60,000 nucleotides of DNA, from NCBI GenBank assembly GCA_030704615.1, contig CM060731.1:78598756-78658755 (forward strand), written 5' to 3'. The stretch's first letter is position 1. Every line of letters begins with the position of its first letter. Shown here in pieces: positions 40,213-53,013 of this stretch. Source of the DNA: Takakia lepidozioides. Taxonomy: Eukaryota > Streptophyta > Takakiopsida > Takakiales > Takakiaceae. Below the pieces are notes generated by a model. It worked only from the letters and a program-made list of their open reading frames with translations. It was not told the origin of the DNA and made no database searches. Position numbers and translations under genes: made by a program.

Positions 40213-42536
40213 GTCAGCATTTATCTCTCGTTGGTCTCTTGGGATAATGTGGTTCACACTAGGCTTCAAAAAATCAGTTATGTAGTTGGCATCTGCACGC
40301 AGTTGTTCGAGCTTGTAGGGTGAGCTGTTTCTCTTCTCTGTGGCGCTATTTTTGGAAGCCTGCCTACCTAATAAACTCAACCTCATATTCAATCCAGCTT
40401 TGGATCAATTGAAAAGTGCTGCGCACATTTTTGTGAAATTACCAGCAGGTTGATCCCCTGTTTCTAGAACGACTACTGTTGTTGTTTTTCCAATTTCCTG
40501 TAAGATGAATATAGAGGACCACCCTGTCCTCAAATTCAACGGGAGATTAGGCATCATGAATCGAGTTTCCCGGCACTCACATTTGGTGCTCTTTCCATGT
40601 CCCAGCTCAAATGAGTGAAGGAACTCTTGGGGAGGATATTTCTTATGTTCTCCAATGATTTGTTCAGGTGGAAGCCACTTGGTGTCAGTGATGTCACTTT
40701 TAGTATGTCAAGAGTGCAGTGTGCAACTGCCTCGGTTAGAAACAAATGACAACTCCGGCTGGGAGCTTTTCCCTTTCCTCATCGCCAATGGGTTATGGAA
40801 GTCCAAGAACTCTTGTTTCCTTGGCATTGAGGGTTACGTGTGGTTTTAAAGTAGGCACTGGAGTAAGGATTATCGATGGATTTGTGGCTGAATCAGCAGT
40901 AAAGTTAACAATGTTTGCATGTACTTCACATGCCGCAAATAGCTCATCAAATCCAGTTGGAGTGACTGTAGGATTATGACAATAACTGCCTTGTAGCACA
41001 TACAGCACCTATTGTGTGAAAATGAACCTCTGCACATAGTCTGAATAGATTCGGTTGGGTTTGTTACACGTTCAGTTTTGATATTGGATACTGTTCGGGG
41101 TTGCTGGGGGTAATGATGCAGTTTGACATATTTGGTAATGCACATGGACTGCTTGCTGCACATCCTGTAGCTCCCTTCATCTCCATGCACCATTTGGAGC
41201 TGATAGATCCAGTGTTTCCAAGTTTGAGTGCCTTGGATGGCTTGCACCTTTTGGTCCGAGCGATGCGAGCTGAGCCTGGCAGCTTTCTGCAGCAATCAAT
41301 CTGCTATGACCACAAGCAGGGCTTGTCATTCTCCATTTCCTCAGGTTATGTAGTACAGGTATTCCCAGAGATCATTCTCCCCCGAATTTTGACCAGAGTC
41401 GAAGTCACTTTCACAGCTTGGAACCGCGACAACAAGGCCCTGGAATTCGGTTTTGACACCCGGCCTGCTCCCAAGTCAGCATGCAAGAAACCCTTCCTCT
41501 TCTACATGGAAGAGATCCATTATGAGGATACTCGAGTAGTTAGTACCTATAAACGGCTCCGTAGTGTGGATCAGGCAAAGAGCGGTGCATACTGTTGGTT
41601 CGATGGCTTGTCACCTTTGAAGGTGCAGCGCATTCGTGTGGTCAGTGAACCCTTGACAAGACAGTGGTACTTGGTAAGCCACACATTCTCTCTACTTATT
41701 TTGTTGCTGATGTTATTCAGTGTAGTCTTTTCTTAAATGGTTGTGGCTGTGTATGAGGATGTCTCCCAAACTATCCAAGATGTAATGTTCGACCTGTCAT
41801 GTTATTGGGCCCTCTGAGAGCCATGAGCATCCGTTGGAGTTTTTGCCCTTTCTAATCTGTTATACTTCCCTGATTATTATCTGAGGTTGTGTTTCACACG
41901 TGGCAGTAGTTGATTGAAATTTGTAATATATATGACAGGTCAAATGTCTTTGGCCCATTTTGTGTTGGGGTTACTATCAGGATGCACAGGAACATTTTGT
42001 TCTTGGTACTTTTATGATGCCGTTTTCCACAATAACATCACAGATTGTTGTCTAACATTGTAAAGAAGTCCAAGCTTAGCGCCCAGTACGATGTGCATGA
42101 CATGCAGGGCAGTATGCCTAAGAGAAATGGAGCATTGTTGCCCTTGCATGGATTGAAGTGGGGTACTTGGGACTGAGCAAAGTCAGTTAATGTTGATTGA
42201 AAAACACTCCCAGCCCATTGAAATGTTGGGGCAAAATGCACCATCTAAACATTCCTGCCAATGTCCCTACTGTATGTTTCATTGGAAACCTTATATGATC
42301 ATTCCCATGATATACTTGTACCTTTGCTGGGTCTCAATTTTTGATGTTCGTAACTTTAATGTATGTAGAAGCTGGTCATTGGAAATTGGTCAAAATGGCT
42401 GAACCAAAGCAATTGAATGTGTTGGAACATGCAGGTACCGAGGAGGCAGTGTGCTAAATTGCAGGGAATCAAGGATAAAGTGCTGAGAATATCTGTGGGC
42501 ACGTGTAAACATGGGGAGCTCATCAGTACTGGATGA
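39340..42536 (+). CDS. DUF604 Fringe-like glycosyltransferase, three exons
   Basis: Exons 39,340-40,212, 41,122-41,673 and 42,435-42,536, all in phase 0, joined by GT-AG introns (CAG|GTCAGC, TTG|GTAAGC; acceptors ATGCAG, ATGCAG). The product has about 508 residues, usual for the family. Residues 18-40 form a signal-anchor helix, so a type II Golgi membrane protein is expected. The DxD-type motif FVMGDDDTLF is at 188-197, MAYGGGGFAISYPLAEAL at 234-251, DDRLHACITELGVPL at 269-283, then FDIFGNAHG opens exon 2. Exon 2 ends near the conserved QWYL and exon 3 begins VPRRQC, both hallmarks of plant DUF604 proteins (GT31-related). Substrate unknown. No damage is seen, so this is the best candidate for an active host gene here. 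Confidence 0.9.
41122..41673 (+). CDS. DUF604 gene exon 2
   Basis: 184 codons. Contains VAPFISMHHLELIDPVFP, SICYDHKQGLSFSISSGY and RPAPKSACKKPFLFYMEE, in the order expected for the family's C-terminal half. The 909-bp upstream intron contains no supported gene. Confidence 0.85.
42435..42536 (+). CDS. DUF604 gene exon 3
   Basis: 33 codons plus TGA. Reads VPRRQCAKLQGIKDKVLRIS then a short tail. It matches the family's usual small C-terminal block, joins exon 2 in phase 0 and follows a 761-bp intron. Confidence 0.8.
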   Translation, partial: VPRRQCAKLQGIKDKVLRISVGTCKHGELISTG

Positions 42537-43712
42537 ACTAAAGCTCACGAGAATGGCTACGTCGCGTAATTTTGATGCCACCTGTGCTTGGCCAAAATCC
42601 GGTCTCGGAGCTGCCAATGTATGTTACCCTGTGAGAAGTTGATGAAAATCTGATTCCTGGGTGACTCTGATGCAGCCTCGAGTTTATTTCGCACTTGTGA
42701 GCATGCCGTGTGTGGTTGAGCTGTGCAGAAGAGTGCGACATTACTTGAAGAGCCACATTGCTTGGATCACTGAGAAAAGAGGATTGTCATTCTGTAGATT
42801 ATGTGGAGGAAAATGCTCAACAAAGCACATGAGATTTCTGTTCCCCGCCGTGTAGCTGTCAGTGAGAAAGACATGACTGTAGGATAGGCAATCCTTCCAA
42901 TCTTATCCACGCTTGCACCATGTGACTGTGCCAGCCGTTGTGGGGTGTGGCAACAACTATGGGATTCTTTGCCTCTTGGTTCCCCAAGAGAGCGTCACAC
43001 ATTATTTGAGCTTATTGTAGTTTTGCTGCCTAGGTTAGAACAGCGGCACATCTCTTGTCCCATCTCATGTATTCTATTCTTATTCATTTTGGAGTCAGGC
43101 TTGGTAACTACCATGATGTACCATTGCTATCTCCCCTGTTCTGATGTCCACTTTTTTTATTTGTCCGATTAGGTCTATTGTGATTCCCTGCTACAGTATT
43201 CTCAAAATCTGGTAATTCAATGACGTTCAGTCACCAATTTCCTGGAAGTAATTAGCCACATTCTTGCCTAACCTGGAAAGTTCAGCACTTGGGGCTTTGT
43301 CGATCACTGCTATTCCTGGCTGCTGCAACCGTGCTGGTTATCCACTATATTCAAGCTGTATATGCCCATGAGGGAGGGCAACAACACTATGCCACCTAAA
43401 AACTAACAATCTGTGTCTGTTGCAAGTTTCTTTCACATCACTCAAATGATCAGTGAGTACCTCATGGAGAATAAACACTATGAAGGGTGAATTCTTATAT
43501 AACCCTGCCTATGTGCCAATTATTGAAGGAATGTGGTGCTTCGCAAATTTCAGTTTCGAAGACTTCAGAAAACTACCATTCAACTCTGATGCTGATTTCT
43601 GTGGATCGAGTGATTTGTGTAGCTTTGAGTAATGCAAAGATCAAATACTTGGAAGTTCAACTAGACCTGATGCAATTGATCAAATTGATGTGAAGAAAGG
43701 ACCCAGTTGAGA
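42537..43712. other. intergenic between DUF604 and Sfi1-like genes
   Basis: The two genes converge tail to tail. No further coding region is supported; the 3' untranslated regions of both probably lie here. Confidence 0.5.
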
Positions 43713-46700
43713 TTAGGTATAAAGGTATCTGTATGGTGAAGCAGAGTCTGCAGTCCTGGGTTTGATAGGAGTCCTGGGTGTGCGGGGTCTTGGGGTCTCA
43801 GTTGCCCTGTTTGACTGAACTGACGGGGTCCTGGTGTTGCCACCAGTTGAGAAGTGACTGGGCCATTTGCCCTTATTGTTGTTACTGACTGCCTTCACAT
43901 GAAGCTCTCCATCCGGAAACACTGATACCTGCTCCAAGACCATACCCAATGAAGTTTCCACCTGTCAACCTCTGCCCATCACCTTATATACTAGTTCAAT
44001 CTAATCCAGGTGATAGCATTAGCTGCGAAATCACTCTACTGTTCTCAATGTTGGGACCTAACTGGTCGTCCAACCTTATGCAACTGTTGGGACTTGGGTA
44101 AAGTCAATAAGGACAGAAGGGTTGACCATGACACGAGTGACACTGGCTAACCAAGAATATGTACGACAGACAAGCAGTACCTGATCCATAGCCATCTTGT
44201 CAATGGCATACACCACTTGTGGAGTGGAACCTCTCTTAAGAACCTGTATCAGACATGCCGCTCTTTTAGCCTACGCCACCACAAACCAATGATTCAAGTT
44301 CCATTTCCTTCATGCTGTATTTACTGTGAACATCAGATAAGAGCCATGAAAAGGAAAACTCGGAGAGAGGATGCAAGACACGCAGCAGCCTCCCTTGATA
44401 GGTTTACAGTATGTTTTGAAGGCCGGGTTCTTGGCATGAAAGACAACTGATCTCATGGCTTTTCTCAGCATGAGCTGCACGACATTCTAGCCATCAATGG
44501 GTTCTTTGGCTTCCAGAAAAAAGTCGTCATGTGGGAAAGATTTGTTTCAAACTGTCAAGGATCAGATATGCAAATAGACACATACATCCTGTTTCATAAC
44601 TCGCATCAGAGAATTGAAGCTGGAGGCTCCTTTCACCAGCAACTTGTTACGCTGAAAATAGTTGTTCTGCAAGCACATCCAAAAAGCCTCATGAGCTATG
44701 CCCATTACATCTTCCACCCCATGCCCAGATTTGATTGTCTACAGGATTTTCCATGCTGCTCATTGATTCCTGTCAGGTCCTGAGCTGAAACCAAGCAAAC
44801 CCATGGCTAATTCCTGACAGACTGCACGCACTCTGGACCCACCAGAGGTGTCACCAGGACAGACCAGTGACTTATTACCAATGGTTGAAGAGACTGCTGC
44901 ATGATTGTTCAGGCAATAACAGAGTACACATTGAAAATCCAAGCATTAAAGCAAAAGGAAAGGCAGTGATCATTTGTCTCTGAGTAGTCAAAAAAAAAAA
45001 TTATTTCTGATCTAGCAAAAATCGACCTTTTGCTGTCTGAATGGGAGACCGACAATCATCGTGTCAGGAATGACCTTCATACTCACTATGGAGAATGGTC
45101 AATGCCACTGAGTTTCAACCTATTGCTGCTTCCAGACATTGCATCCAGCTGGGAGGGCAAAGGAACTCTCACTTCCGATAGAAGCTGCTCCTTCAGGTTA
45201 CGAATCTCATGCTCCTGTTGCTCTTGTTGATCCAGGGCCAGCTGTTGCTGTCGCTGCAGGCGTCCAATGAGTTTGGTCAGAGCAACGCGCTCCCCTGACA
45301 ACACCTGTCCAGCCTGCACCAGCTCTGCTACACGGTCCTTGTTCCAGTCTCCAGAGTCAATGATGCTAGTGAGCCGCTCATTTTCAATACGTAGTTTCTC
45401 ATTCTCTTTCTCAGCAGCACTGGCATAGTTCTGCATGTTCTGCATCTTTCTTTGCGCACCCATCTGCAATTCCCCCCTTATCCACCCAGTCATCTATTGG
45501 TGCTTCGCTCATGTTGATGTTGAAATTTAGGGTCCTTATCCATGGATACAGAAAGTCTGAAGTGCTGTTTCAAATGATCCTGCTACACAAATTGTATCTT
45601 CACACACTGACAGCAATTCAATTCAACCTATAATTGAAGAATCCTGCTATGTATTACTGCCCAGCAAGTGCAAGAACAGTTGAAAATCAAGGTTCATCAC
45701 CAGTAACCATCCAGTCAGTCATCTGTTCATCAGCTCATCCACCTGAAAGAGAAGGCCAACCTGCATAAAAGAAATCCAGGCCTGAAAACACAGGCTCAGT
45801 TTGCGGCGATTCCTTTTGTGCAAATAGCGGGTCACAACCTCTCGTATGCGCTTACTCTCCCTACATGTGTCCACAAATGCGTTAAAGCATCGTGATAGGA
45901 AACACTTGTTGAGCTTCATCATGCTCCCATGTAATCGTGCCTTTGACTCACGTTTACCTCCAACCCATGCCTTCCAGGCATAGAAAACAGGGCGTAACAC
46001 AACACTCCTCTGAATCTTGTGAACGGAGCTCATCATCTGCTTTTTGGCATCCAGAAAATTATACCATGCCAGCAAGCACTTACGCAGGGTCTTATTTCGC
46101 AATCTTGCCCTGCTCTCCTACAGCACATGGTGACCCTTACCTTCAGGCATCTAACAGACAAAGGGCTGTTATTTTTCTCAAGCAGGTCGCACCAAGAAAA
46201 CCAAATCCAGGAACTGGAAAAGTAAATAGGTCTAGTCTAGTTGTCCCACGGACCTTTGATCTTTATTGTGCATAAATGGGAGATGGAGTAAGTGCTTGAA
46301 GGAAAGACCACCTTCCAGAATCATTCGTGGAGACACCAGAAGGAAGATAAGCTTACTTGAGGAAGGAGCGCTTCTTGGCTCTTTGCCGAGCAACAGCATG
46401 CCAGGCAAGGAAAGCACGAGTTGCTTGCTTTTTTAGCAGGTATATAATTATCTGCCGCAAGTACTCGAGCTCTGTGCGCATCACCTCCAGTCCTTCCTGG
46501 CCCCACCAGCCCATTTTTAAGTCTCTCTTCCTTTGTTGCAATATGGGGATAAATCTCTTTCTTGCTCTCAGACGAAAATGTATGAAGAGATGAGAAAGAA
46601 ACTCTGCACAATCTTGCAGAGGCCACTGGAGAAACAGGTGCTGGAGAAAGATGGGAAAGGAGCAAAGGAAGGCAACAGAGAAAGTACACACCAAAAAGGC

Positions 46701-48806
46701 ATGAAAGTAACGGCGCAGACGATTGCGGTGAATGACGTTGCATGCTCTTTTGCCCACAGCTTCTTGATGCTTTGCATTCAAGTCTTTTTTCATCCTCTTT
46801 TCTCGCCTGCATGTGACCCAAACCCACATAGCAACTGGATATAAATAACAACCTGATATAATTCATTCTTGGACCAACCACATACAGGGCTCTCTTCAAA
46901 TGACAGCACAGGTTTCAAATAGTTCATGAAATAAACTGTGAGAGAATCATGTAAAGAGAGTACCTGTGCTCTTCAGCTTGCCGGGCACTTTCCCTAGCAA
47001 TGGCAGCCCATGCTCTCCTGCAACACTTACAGATCAGCACAATGAAAAATACACATTCACCCTCTGTCCTGCTGCCAATAGATTCCTCTTTGGATTTCAA
47101 AGTATCTTGTACAAATGCTCATGGTATACCTAAGGTGAGCCTAAACTGTGAAGTAGCAAGCATTGATTGTTGACCATATTTGTCTTCAATAGAAGAGGAC
47201 AAAGAGCTTTGCTTCAAGAAATGCCACGTGCCCTGTGGTCTGAAGAAAAATACCAAATACGGTCAAGATGGCGGCGCTGAAGAATATGTGTGGCAGAAGA
47301 GAGTAAACGCTTCACTCTTGTGCCCAATAGTTGCAATCGATGCCAACCCTTGAAGGCTCGTGACATCAGGGTCTTCTTCTGCCAGGTGACAGCACGCTTC
47401 AGCTGCAGCTTCTTCCGCTTTTGCCATTGTGTCTCCAAACTCCAAGCCATAAATGCAACCCGCAGGATCCTCTCATTGCTTTTCTTCACCTGTTTAGCAC
47501 CCCCAATTCACCACATAACACTTCTAATAAGCATGTTGGCATATGTCTTTCATTTCATTGGGGTGCACACAAAATCTGAAAAGAGCTACAGTTCCTGGGT
47601 TCGCATCTTGCCCACTTTTTAAGCCAGCCTTTGTTTCCCCATTCTTATCTCTGTTTACATATCCCTCTTAGCAAGCACATTTGGACATTCTACCACCGCT
47701 GTTCTATGGCCCAGAAGTTCTTCTCACCTCTATGTGCATGCAACAAAGTACAAATTGAAATTAAACAGGAATTCAGAGGGAAACCCATGCCGTTTTTTAT
47801 CTTTCCCATTTTCTGATGTGAAACCAGACATTACCTGGAAAGTGAGCAAGGAACGGTTTCGCTCAATCGCATACTTGACACATTCAGCATTGGCTGCAAG
47901 CTCATCAAGTTGTTCATAAGCCATTCGCATGGGCAACTCATCCTCTTGCACTGCCCTATGTAGTGCCTGTCCAGCCCTCCCACTGCTTTGTATGCATTCC
48001 CATTTCGAAATTGGGATCCACATAAGCAAGATAACTTACTTCCTACCAAAACATGTCTCACTGATCAACTTGTAACCAACTGCACACAATGTGTCGAAAC
48101 TGTCTCTACAGCTTAACTCTGCATGACATCAGGAGTTGAAAAGGGGACAGAGAAGCAAAAAAATGTGGGAGGGGGAGCACTGTAAACAAAAGCACAAGGA
48201 AGAGACAATGATGGGCCCTACCTTAATGCCTCTGTGGAATTGATAACCAGTTTTGGGAGTGGCAGGTTTGGAGCTATCGCTGCTTTGGCTAGAGCTCACA
48301 TCAGTCTTACTAAACCGCTTCAGCAGTTCTTTAACCTCTGGGTTCTCCAAATCCAGCCCCTCAGAACCTCTAGAATTCCGGGCAGATCCCCACTTCTTCG
48401 GGTTAGGCTTGTCCTCCTCACGTTTTCTGCCCCGCTTATCCACAGATTCCTGTGGTTTGGAAGATGACTCTGTAGTCAACTCCGGGCGATCATTGGGGGT
48501 GCCTTGGTCTATATCTGAACCTGATGTGCTTTCTTCAAAACCTATGTCAGTTCCACTTGAGGGTTTCCGACCGGTTGCAAAGTTTTGTTGAGCTTTGTGG
48601 CTTTCTTTGTTTTGTGTTCCACTCCCTGATTCATCTTCTTCTGTTTTCGTAGATTGATCCACCTTATTCTTCCTTGCCTTCTGTGATTCCCTCCTGGTTT
48701 CTGAGAAGTTCCTGGCTGACTTTGCACGTGGGGCCTCCTGGTCCTTCTCTGTGTCACTTTCTTCCTCAGTCAGTGAGGAGCGCTCTGCTGCCATTCTTCC
48801 CTTCAA
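43713..48806 (-). CDS. Sfi1-like Trp-repeat coiled-coil protein, multi-exon
   Basis: Approximate exons in order: 48,806-48,222 (acidic Ser/Lys-rich N-terminus, ends ATTAAG|GTAGGG), 47,957-47,835 (ends TTCCAG|GTAATG), 47,489-47,241, 47,019-46,972, pieces of 46,829-46,353, 46,102-45,735, 45,493-45,086 (coiled coil, KLRIENERLTSIIDSGD), 44,877-44,773 and 43,960-43,713. Several exons carry repeats of the Sfi1 type, with Trp after A-F/L-x-A/G: VAFMAWSLETQWQKR, RAFKGWHRLQ, RAFLAWHAVARQRAKK, KCLLAWYNFL, PVFYAWKAWV, LCFQAWISFM. Such helices bind centrins at centrosomes and basal bodies in known members. Exon joins are partly guessed; no transposon motifs occur in it. Confidence 0.6.
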
Positions 48807-49728
48807 ATATTCTATTGCTAATCAGTTACAAAGTTTCTTCATCCGTTCCATCTTCTTCTTTGCATTTGTTGAGGCCTCCAATGCTGCATCACAACCACTT
48901 TATTTTCTGGGGCCACGTCCTGGTACAGAAAACAGACAACTCAGGTTACATTAAAGACGTACAAAAGCTGCAATATACCTTAATTGTAGGCAACTGAAGG
49001 TACTACCTAACGACTAGAAAATGGTCGAGGAAAAAGACACGGTTATAACAAGGGCCACACTGCAGCCGCACCTACTAATCGGGGTGAATTTACTGGACTA
49101 ACATTGAATTGACCCCAGCAAGTCCAGATAAATATACAGAGAATGCCTGCTTACATGCCTCATGAAACCATTGCCGCAATGATTGCAATGTGGTCTTCAG
49201 CGCTGGTTGCGTAAACCAAACATCTACTGTCGATCGCACTGCTCTTTAGCAGACACAGTGGACTGACCAGCGGAAGGGTGCATTTGGATGCGTTGCACTA
49301 AAGCAGGGTGTCAAATGGTACCCGAACATCTCAACTTCCAATGTGTTATCAACATCCTATGTAGTGAACTTAACTCTATGCAGAGGAGAGAGAAGCACGG
49401 AATCGGAAAGGCTTACCTCAGATATGTACCCAACTCGCGTCACTGCAGAATGAAACAAATGCATTGGGAAAGTATCTGAGCGCATTGAAGAGCCCCCCGG
49501 TCCTGCAACAATGAGGCCCTTAAACCCAAAATTCAAAATTCTGAAGATGAGGCAACCAAGACACTCATCCGAATTGCTCAGAGCCAACCCAAATGCCAAA
49601 AGCGCGCGGTTATGGTGCACAGAGAGAAGAGAGCGTGCGAGGCAGAGGAGAGAGCGAGGGAATAGCGAAGTGTGTTCGGGGTGGCCGCGGGAACTGGGTT
49701 CCATCAACGAACATGCATCTTCGCTCAA
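48807..49728 (-). other. probable upstream exon or 5' leader of Sfi1-like gene
   Basis: The N-terminal frame stays open a little upstream of the ATG at 48,806 (LAIEYLKGR), so an upstream exon is possible. A 123-codon minus-strand frame at 49,728-49,357 starts MSEDACSLMEPSSRG but has no recognisable motif. I cannot decide between 5' UTR and coding exon. Confidence 0.25.
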
Positions 49729-49947
49729 CGAACGAGAAGCTGACCACGTCCACTCAATCTCTTACATATCAGTATATAAATCATCATACAGTATCAATCT
49801 AGAGTACGTGTTCATATGATGCAAACCTGTACAGCTTTATTTACAGGAAACATGAGGTATTTGAACATATGATAGAAAAACCCCATAACCGGAAAGAACA
49901 AGGAAGGGAGAAAAGGGAAACAAGCTAAACTAAACTATTCAAAGTTA

Positions 49948-50420
49948 TCAGCAGTCATCCCAACCTACTGCCTGAAGTAGGTCGGAGGGCAACATGGGTG
50001 TAACGTCTAGGAGAGTTGGGAGGTGGGATGAAGCCGATCCAGCTACGTCCGTCCGATGTAAAATGGCCATTGCTTGAGCTCTCTGTAATGCAACGGCCAC
50101 TTTTTGTCTGTAAAAGGCCACAAGAACAGAGGCATAAGGAATGCCCGTGGTCTTGTTTTGAGCCGCTCGATGGGCACATGAACGGAGTAGGTCGTCAAAC
50201 CGGCGATGGAGACAGCCGAATACCTCTACAGCCAAAGGGATGAAAGTGTCGGTAGGATGTTTGTCCCCGCAGTCGCGTTCCTTTGATTGAGCAGCAACCA
50301 AAGCGGCGGAGCCCTGGGAAGATGCCGATCGTGAAAGTAGGTCGGATCGGTAGGGTCGGCAATGGGGGAATGCGTGCGCGTGAGCCTGGCAGCTTGGTTA
50401 GGCTCACGCCACGTCAGCAA
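49948..50420 (-). pseudogene. fragment resembling C-terminus of LINE-type RT ORFs
   Basis: On the minus strand, DPTDPTYFHDRHLPRAPP (in the frame 50,420-50,226) continues after a one-base shift near 50,300 as KHPTDTFIPLAVEVFGCLHR, then VLVAFYRQKVAVALQRAQAM, ending at 49,948. The arrangement (a DPT.P.Y. segment, then F.PLAVE.FG, then VAF.RQ...ALQRA) recalls the conserved C-terminal region after RT in many non-LTR retrotransposons; this is from memory and no RT is present here. Confidence 0.4.
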
Positions 50421-50802
50421 TCATCCACGTGTGCAGGTCCTAATTCCGTGCTTCCCCCCCTATTACCGCGGATCAGTTGTCGCCTATGTCCCTTTCATCG
50501 CCCCCACATGAATATTCTTTCCGACCGAGAACAATGGTAGGTTTATGGATGGTTTAGGATCGAGGACATGATTTTTGAATGAGGAGATCGCCCGCTAGAG
50601 AATTGAATATTAACATCAAACCCCTTTTTTTGCAAAGTAGTTCATTCATTCCAACCCACAAACATTTTTCAATGCTAGAATCTGAAGACCCACCCCAGGC
50701 AATCCCTAACTGTACTTACGGGAACGCGCGAAGATCTTGAAAAACAGTTTGGGGATGGTAGCAAAACCAAAATACATTTTATTAAGTCTCGGTACTTGAA
50801 CC
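50421..50802. other. intergenic, no gene seen
   Basis: No supported coding region between the LINE-like fragment and the end of the methylase-like gene. Confidence 0.4.
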
Positions 50803-52184
50803 TCAAGAACTATTGGAGGTTTCAGAGGAACTACTTCCAGAGTCTGCAGCAATATCATCTATGAACACAGCAGCCCATCCTTGATGTTTTTTTTCTCCGC
50901 GACCCCCATGGAGAGGCGAATACATTGTTTGTTGGGACAACACCCATGCGCAAGCTTCCGCGTAAACCGGCAAGCGGTAAGCTCTAGGGGGACTCGGGGA
51001 CATGTAGTATCCTTGGAAACCGAAAGGTGTCTGCGTATTCGATGACGCCTGCCGAACTCTGGAAAGCAAGAAGAGGAATGGTGGTAGATGTTATCATCCA
51101 GAAATAGACAATGTAAGCAACCATCTGTCGAACGGGAATGACACAATGAAATGCAACATATTTTGCACGACTAGAGCCGAACTTACTCACACTCAAAATC
51201 GGAGTCCACGTTGAGATCCTCGTCAGGCGCTTCGGGCTCCTCAAGAAGTCCCTCCGTGGATGGGGCAGAAGTAGTGCCGACTCAAGCTGATGAAGCTCGT
51301 TTGATAAGAGCTCTGTATCAGCCTCCATGCCAAAGAAGTGCCTTCCGGCGCTTTTGCACGTATGAAAAGATGCTCATGCAAATCGAAGATGAACGAGAAA
51401 TCAAAACAGGGCTTCCCTAAGCTCACTGCCCACATTTCAAACACAGTGTTCAGGGCCCCACCTGTTCCCATAGAAAAGTCAACCACTCGTCCACCGTGAC
51501 GGCTGCATGTCTCCACCAAAGTCTGCATGAAAGCTGGGGATTCTCCCGTGCACCTCTCCAAGGGACACCAGTCGACCTTTTCGTGGTTCGACCCGAGTCC
51601 ACGTAATTGAAGATTACATCATCCTCCACTGGCTCGCAAGTGGGGTCAATGTGAGCTGCAAGGTCCCTCAACTGGAACTCAGCAATACCAGGAGGAAGAG
51701 TGTCTTTACGCACCCTCACCAGGCACAAAGCTTCGAACACCCGAGTCTGTCAACAATCACGAAGAGAGCATGAGGCAAAAGACAAAACCAACTTTTGACA
51801 TGTACATCAGAACCACTAAACTTTAATTCAAAGGAACCAACTCACTTTCTACCCCGGGAACTCGCCCTTCGTAAGAGGTAGAGTGTTGATGCATGTCCAA
51901 GTTTTGATGACACGAAACCCGGAAGCTTTCATGTAGCTGAAAAGAGTTCTCCGTGCCGACATGTCCTTTGACTGCATGAGAAGAAGAGCCCCCGAGTCAG
52001 AAAGGAATTTGTTGTTGAATGAGAAGGCCCACTGCCAGTAACGAGAATCTGATTTGTTCCAAGTGGGGGTTGAATTGGAAGGCAACACATCAGGGACAGG
52101 GAAACCGTCAGGAATGTCCAGCACCACAAGGTCAGTCGCGTATGCCTGCTGAACTCCATTCACCCAATCCGGCCTTTTTTTGAC
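50803..52184 (-). pseudogene. beta-class N4/N6 DNA-methylase-like gene, 3' part
   Basis: Minus-strand exons. 52,184-51,840 (after CTGTAG; starts VKKRPDWVNGVQQAYATD) carries a motif IV-like segment DLVVLDIPDGFPVP at 52,133-52,095, where true methylases have DPPY, and later FLSDSGALLLMQSKDMSARR. 51,740-51,190 carries EKVDWCPLE and RVVDFSMGTGG at 51,486-51,457, resembling motif X plus motif I (DPFxGxGT). 51,060-50,803 is a C-terminal exon (FQGYYMSPSPPRAYRLPVY to SETSNSS). The order IV, then X-I is that of beta-class N4/N6 methyltransferases. A TAG before one donor (about 51,850) and a frameshift near 51,590 show decay. The altered DIPD suggests loss of catalysis. Confidence 0.5.
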
Positions 52185-52289
52185 CTACAGCCAAAAATAG
52201 GAGACAGTGTCACAAGCCCAATCTTGATCCAACAGGAAATCAATCCCATCGACAAGCTAGAACAAGTTGCCAAAACAAAATTATTCACA

Positions 52290-53013
52290 TGTCGCACACC
52301 TCAGTTCGGTAAACTCCCCTTCAAGTCATAGTTACTCGCTTTGATGCGCGCGCCTGACTCCCAACCTGGCCGCCGGGCCAACTTGGAGTTTCGGCTGCTC
52401 ACCGGGACATAACGGTCCCCTTCCGCTTCCCTCTAAACCCTCCACCTATTTGGGACTAGGAGAATTCCCTTTGGTAGATGGCAGTCCGGAACAGCTCCCC
52501 ACTCTTTGGTCGCTTTCCGGCTCGCACGCTTACTCACTAGTTTTTGGTCACCAACGGGCTTGCACCGTTCTCGGGGTTACTACTCCCTATATATACTTCT
52601 GTAGCTGTCCGCGGGGGTTTCATAACCAGCCATGCCATTTTATGGCGAACCACCACGAAAACCCTCGACTCCCGGTGGTGAGTCGCGGTGAGTCTTGGCC
52701 CACTCACCGCGGCCCCAATGGACCGTGATGAGTCCCAAGACTCCCCACGACTCCCACCTCGAGGTCTCCACCCCATGGTGAGTCCTATGCCACCCCCACT
52801 AAGTCCCACTAAGCTACCACCACCCCTTGTGGAGCCACCTCCACCGCAACCCGGTGTGCGGGGCTCCACCTAGTGAGCGCCTCCGCCTCCTTGAGTGCCT
52901 TGGGCACTCAAGGGTGCTTCAGCCCCCCCATACCTATCGCTGCCGCTGCCCCCACCACAGGGCAGCCCCTCATGTGTCCCGACCCCCTGCCCTCAAGGCA
53001 AAGGGCCGCGACA
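52290..53013 (-). repeat. 3' LTR of chromovirus
   Basis: 724 bp starting TGTCGCACACCTCAG and ending GGGCCGCGACA on the plus strand. It is nearly identical to 58,534-59,258. Internal open frames in it (for example 52,450-52,728) are duplicated in the other LTR and are not genes. Confidence 0.95.
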
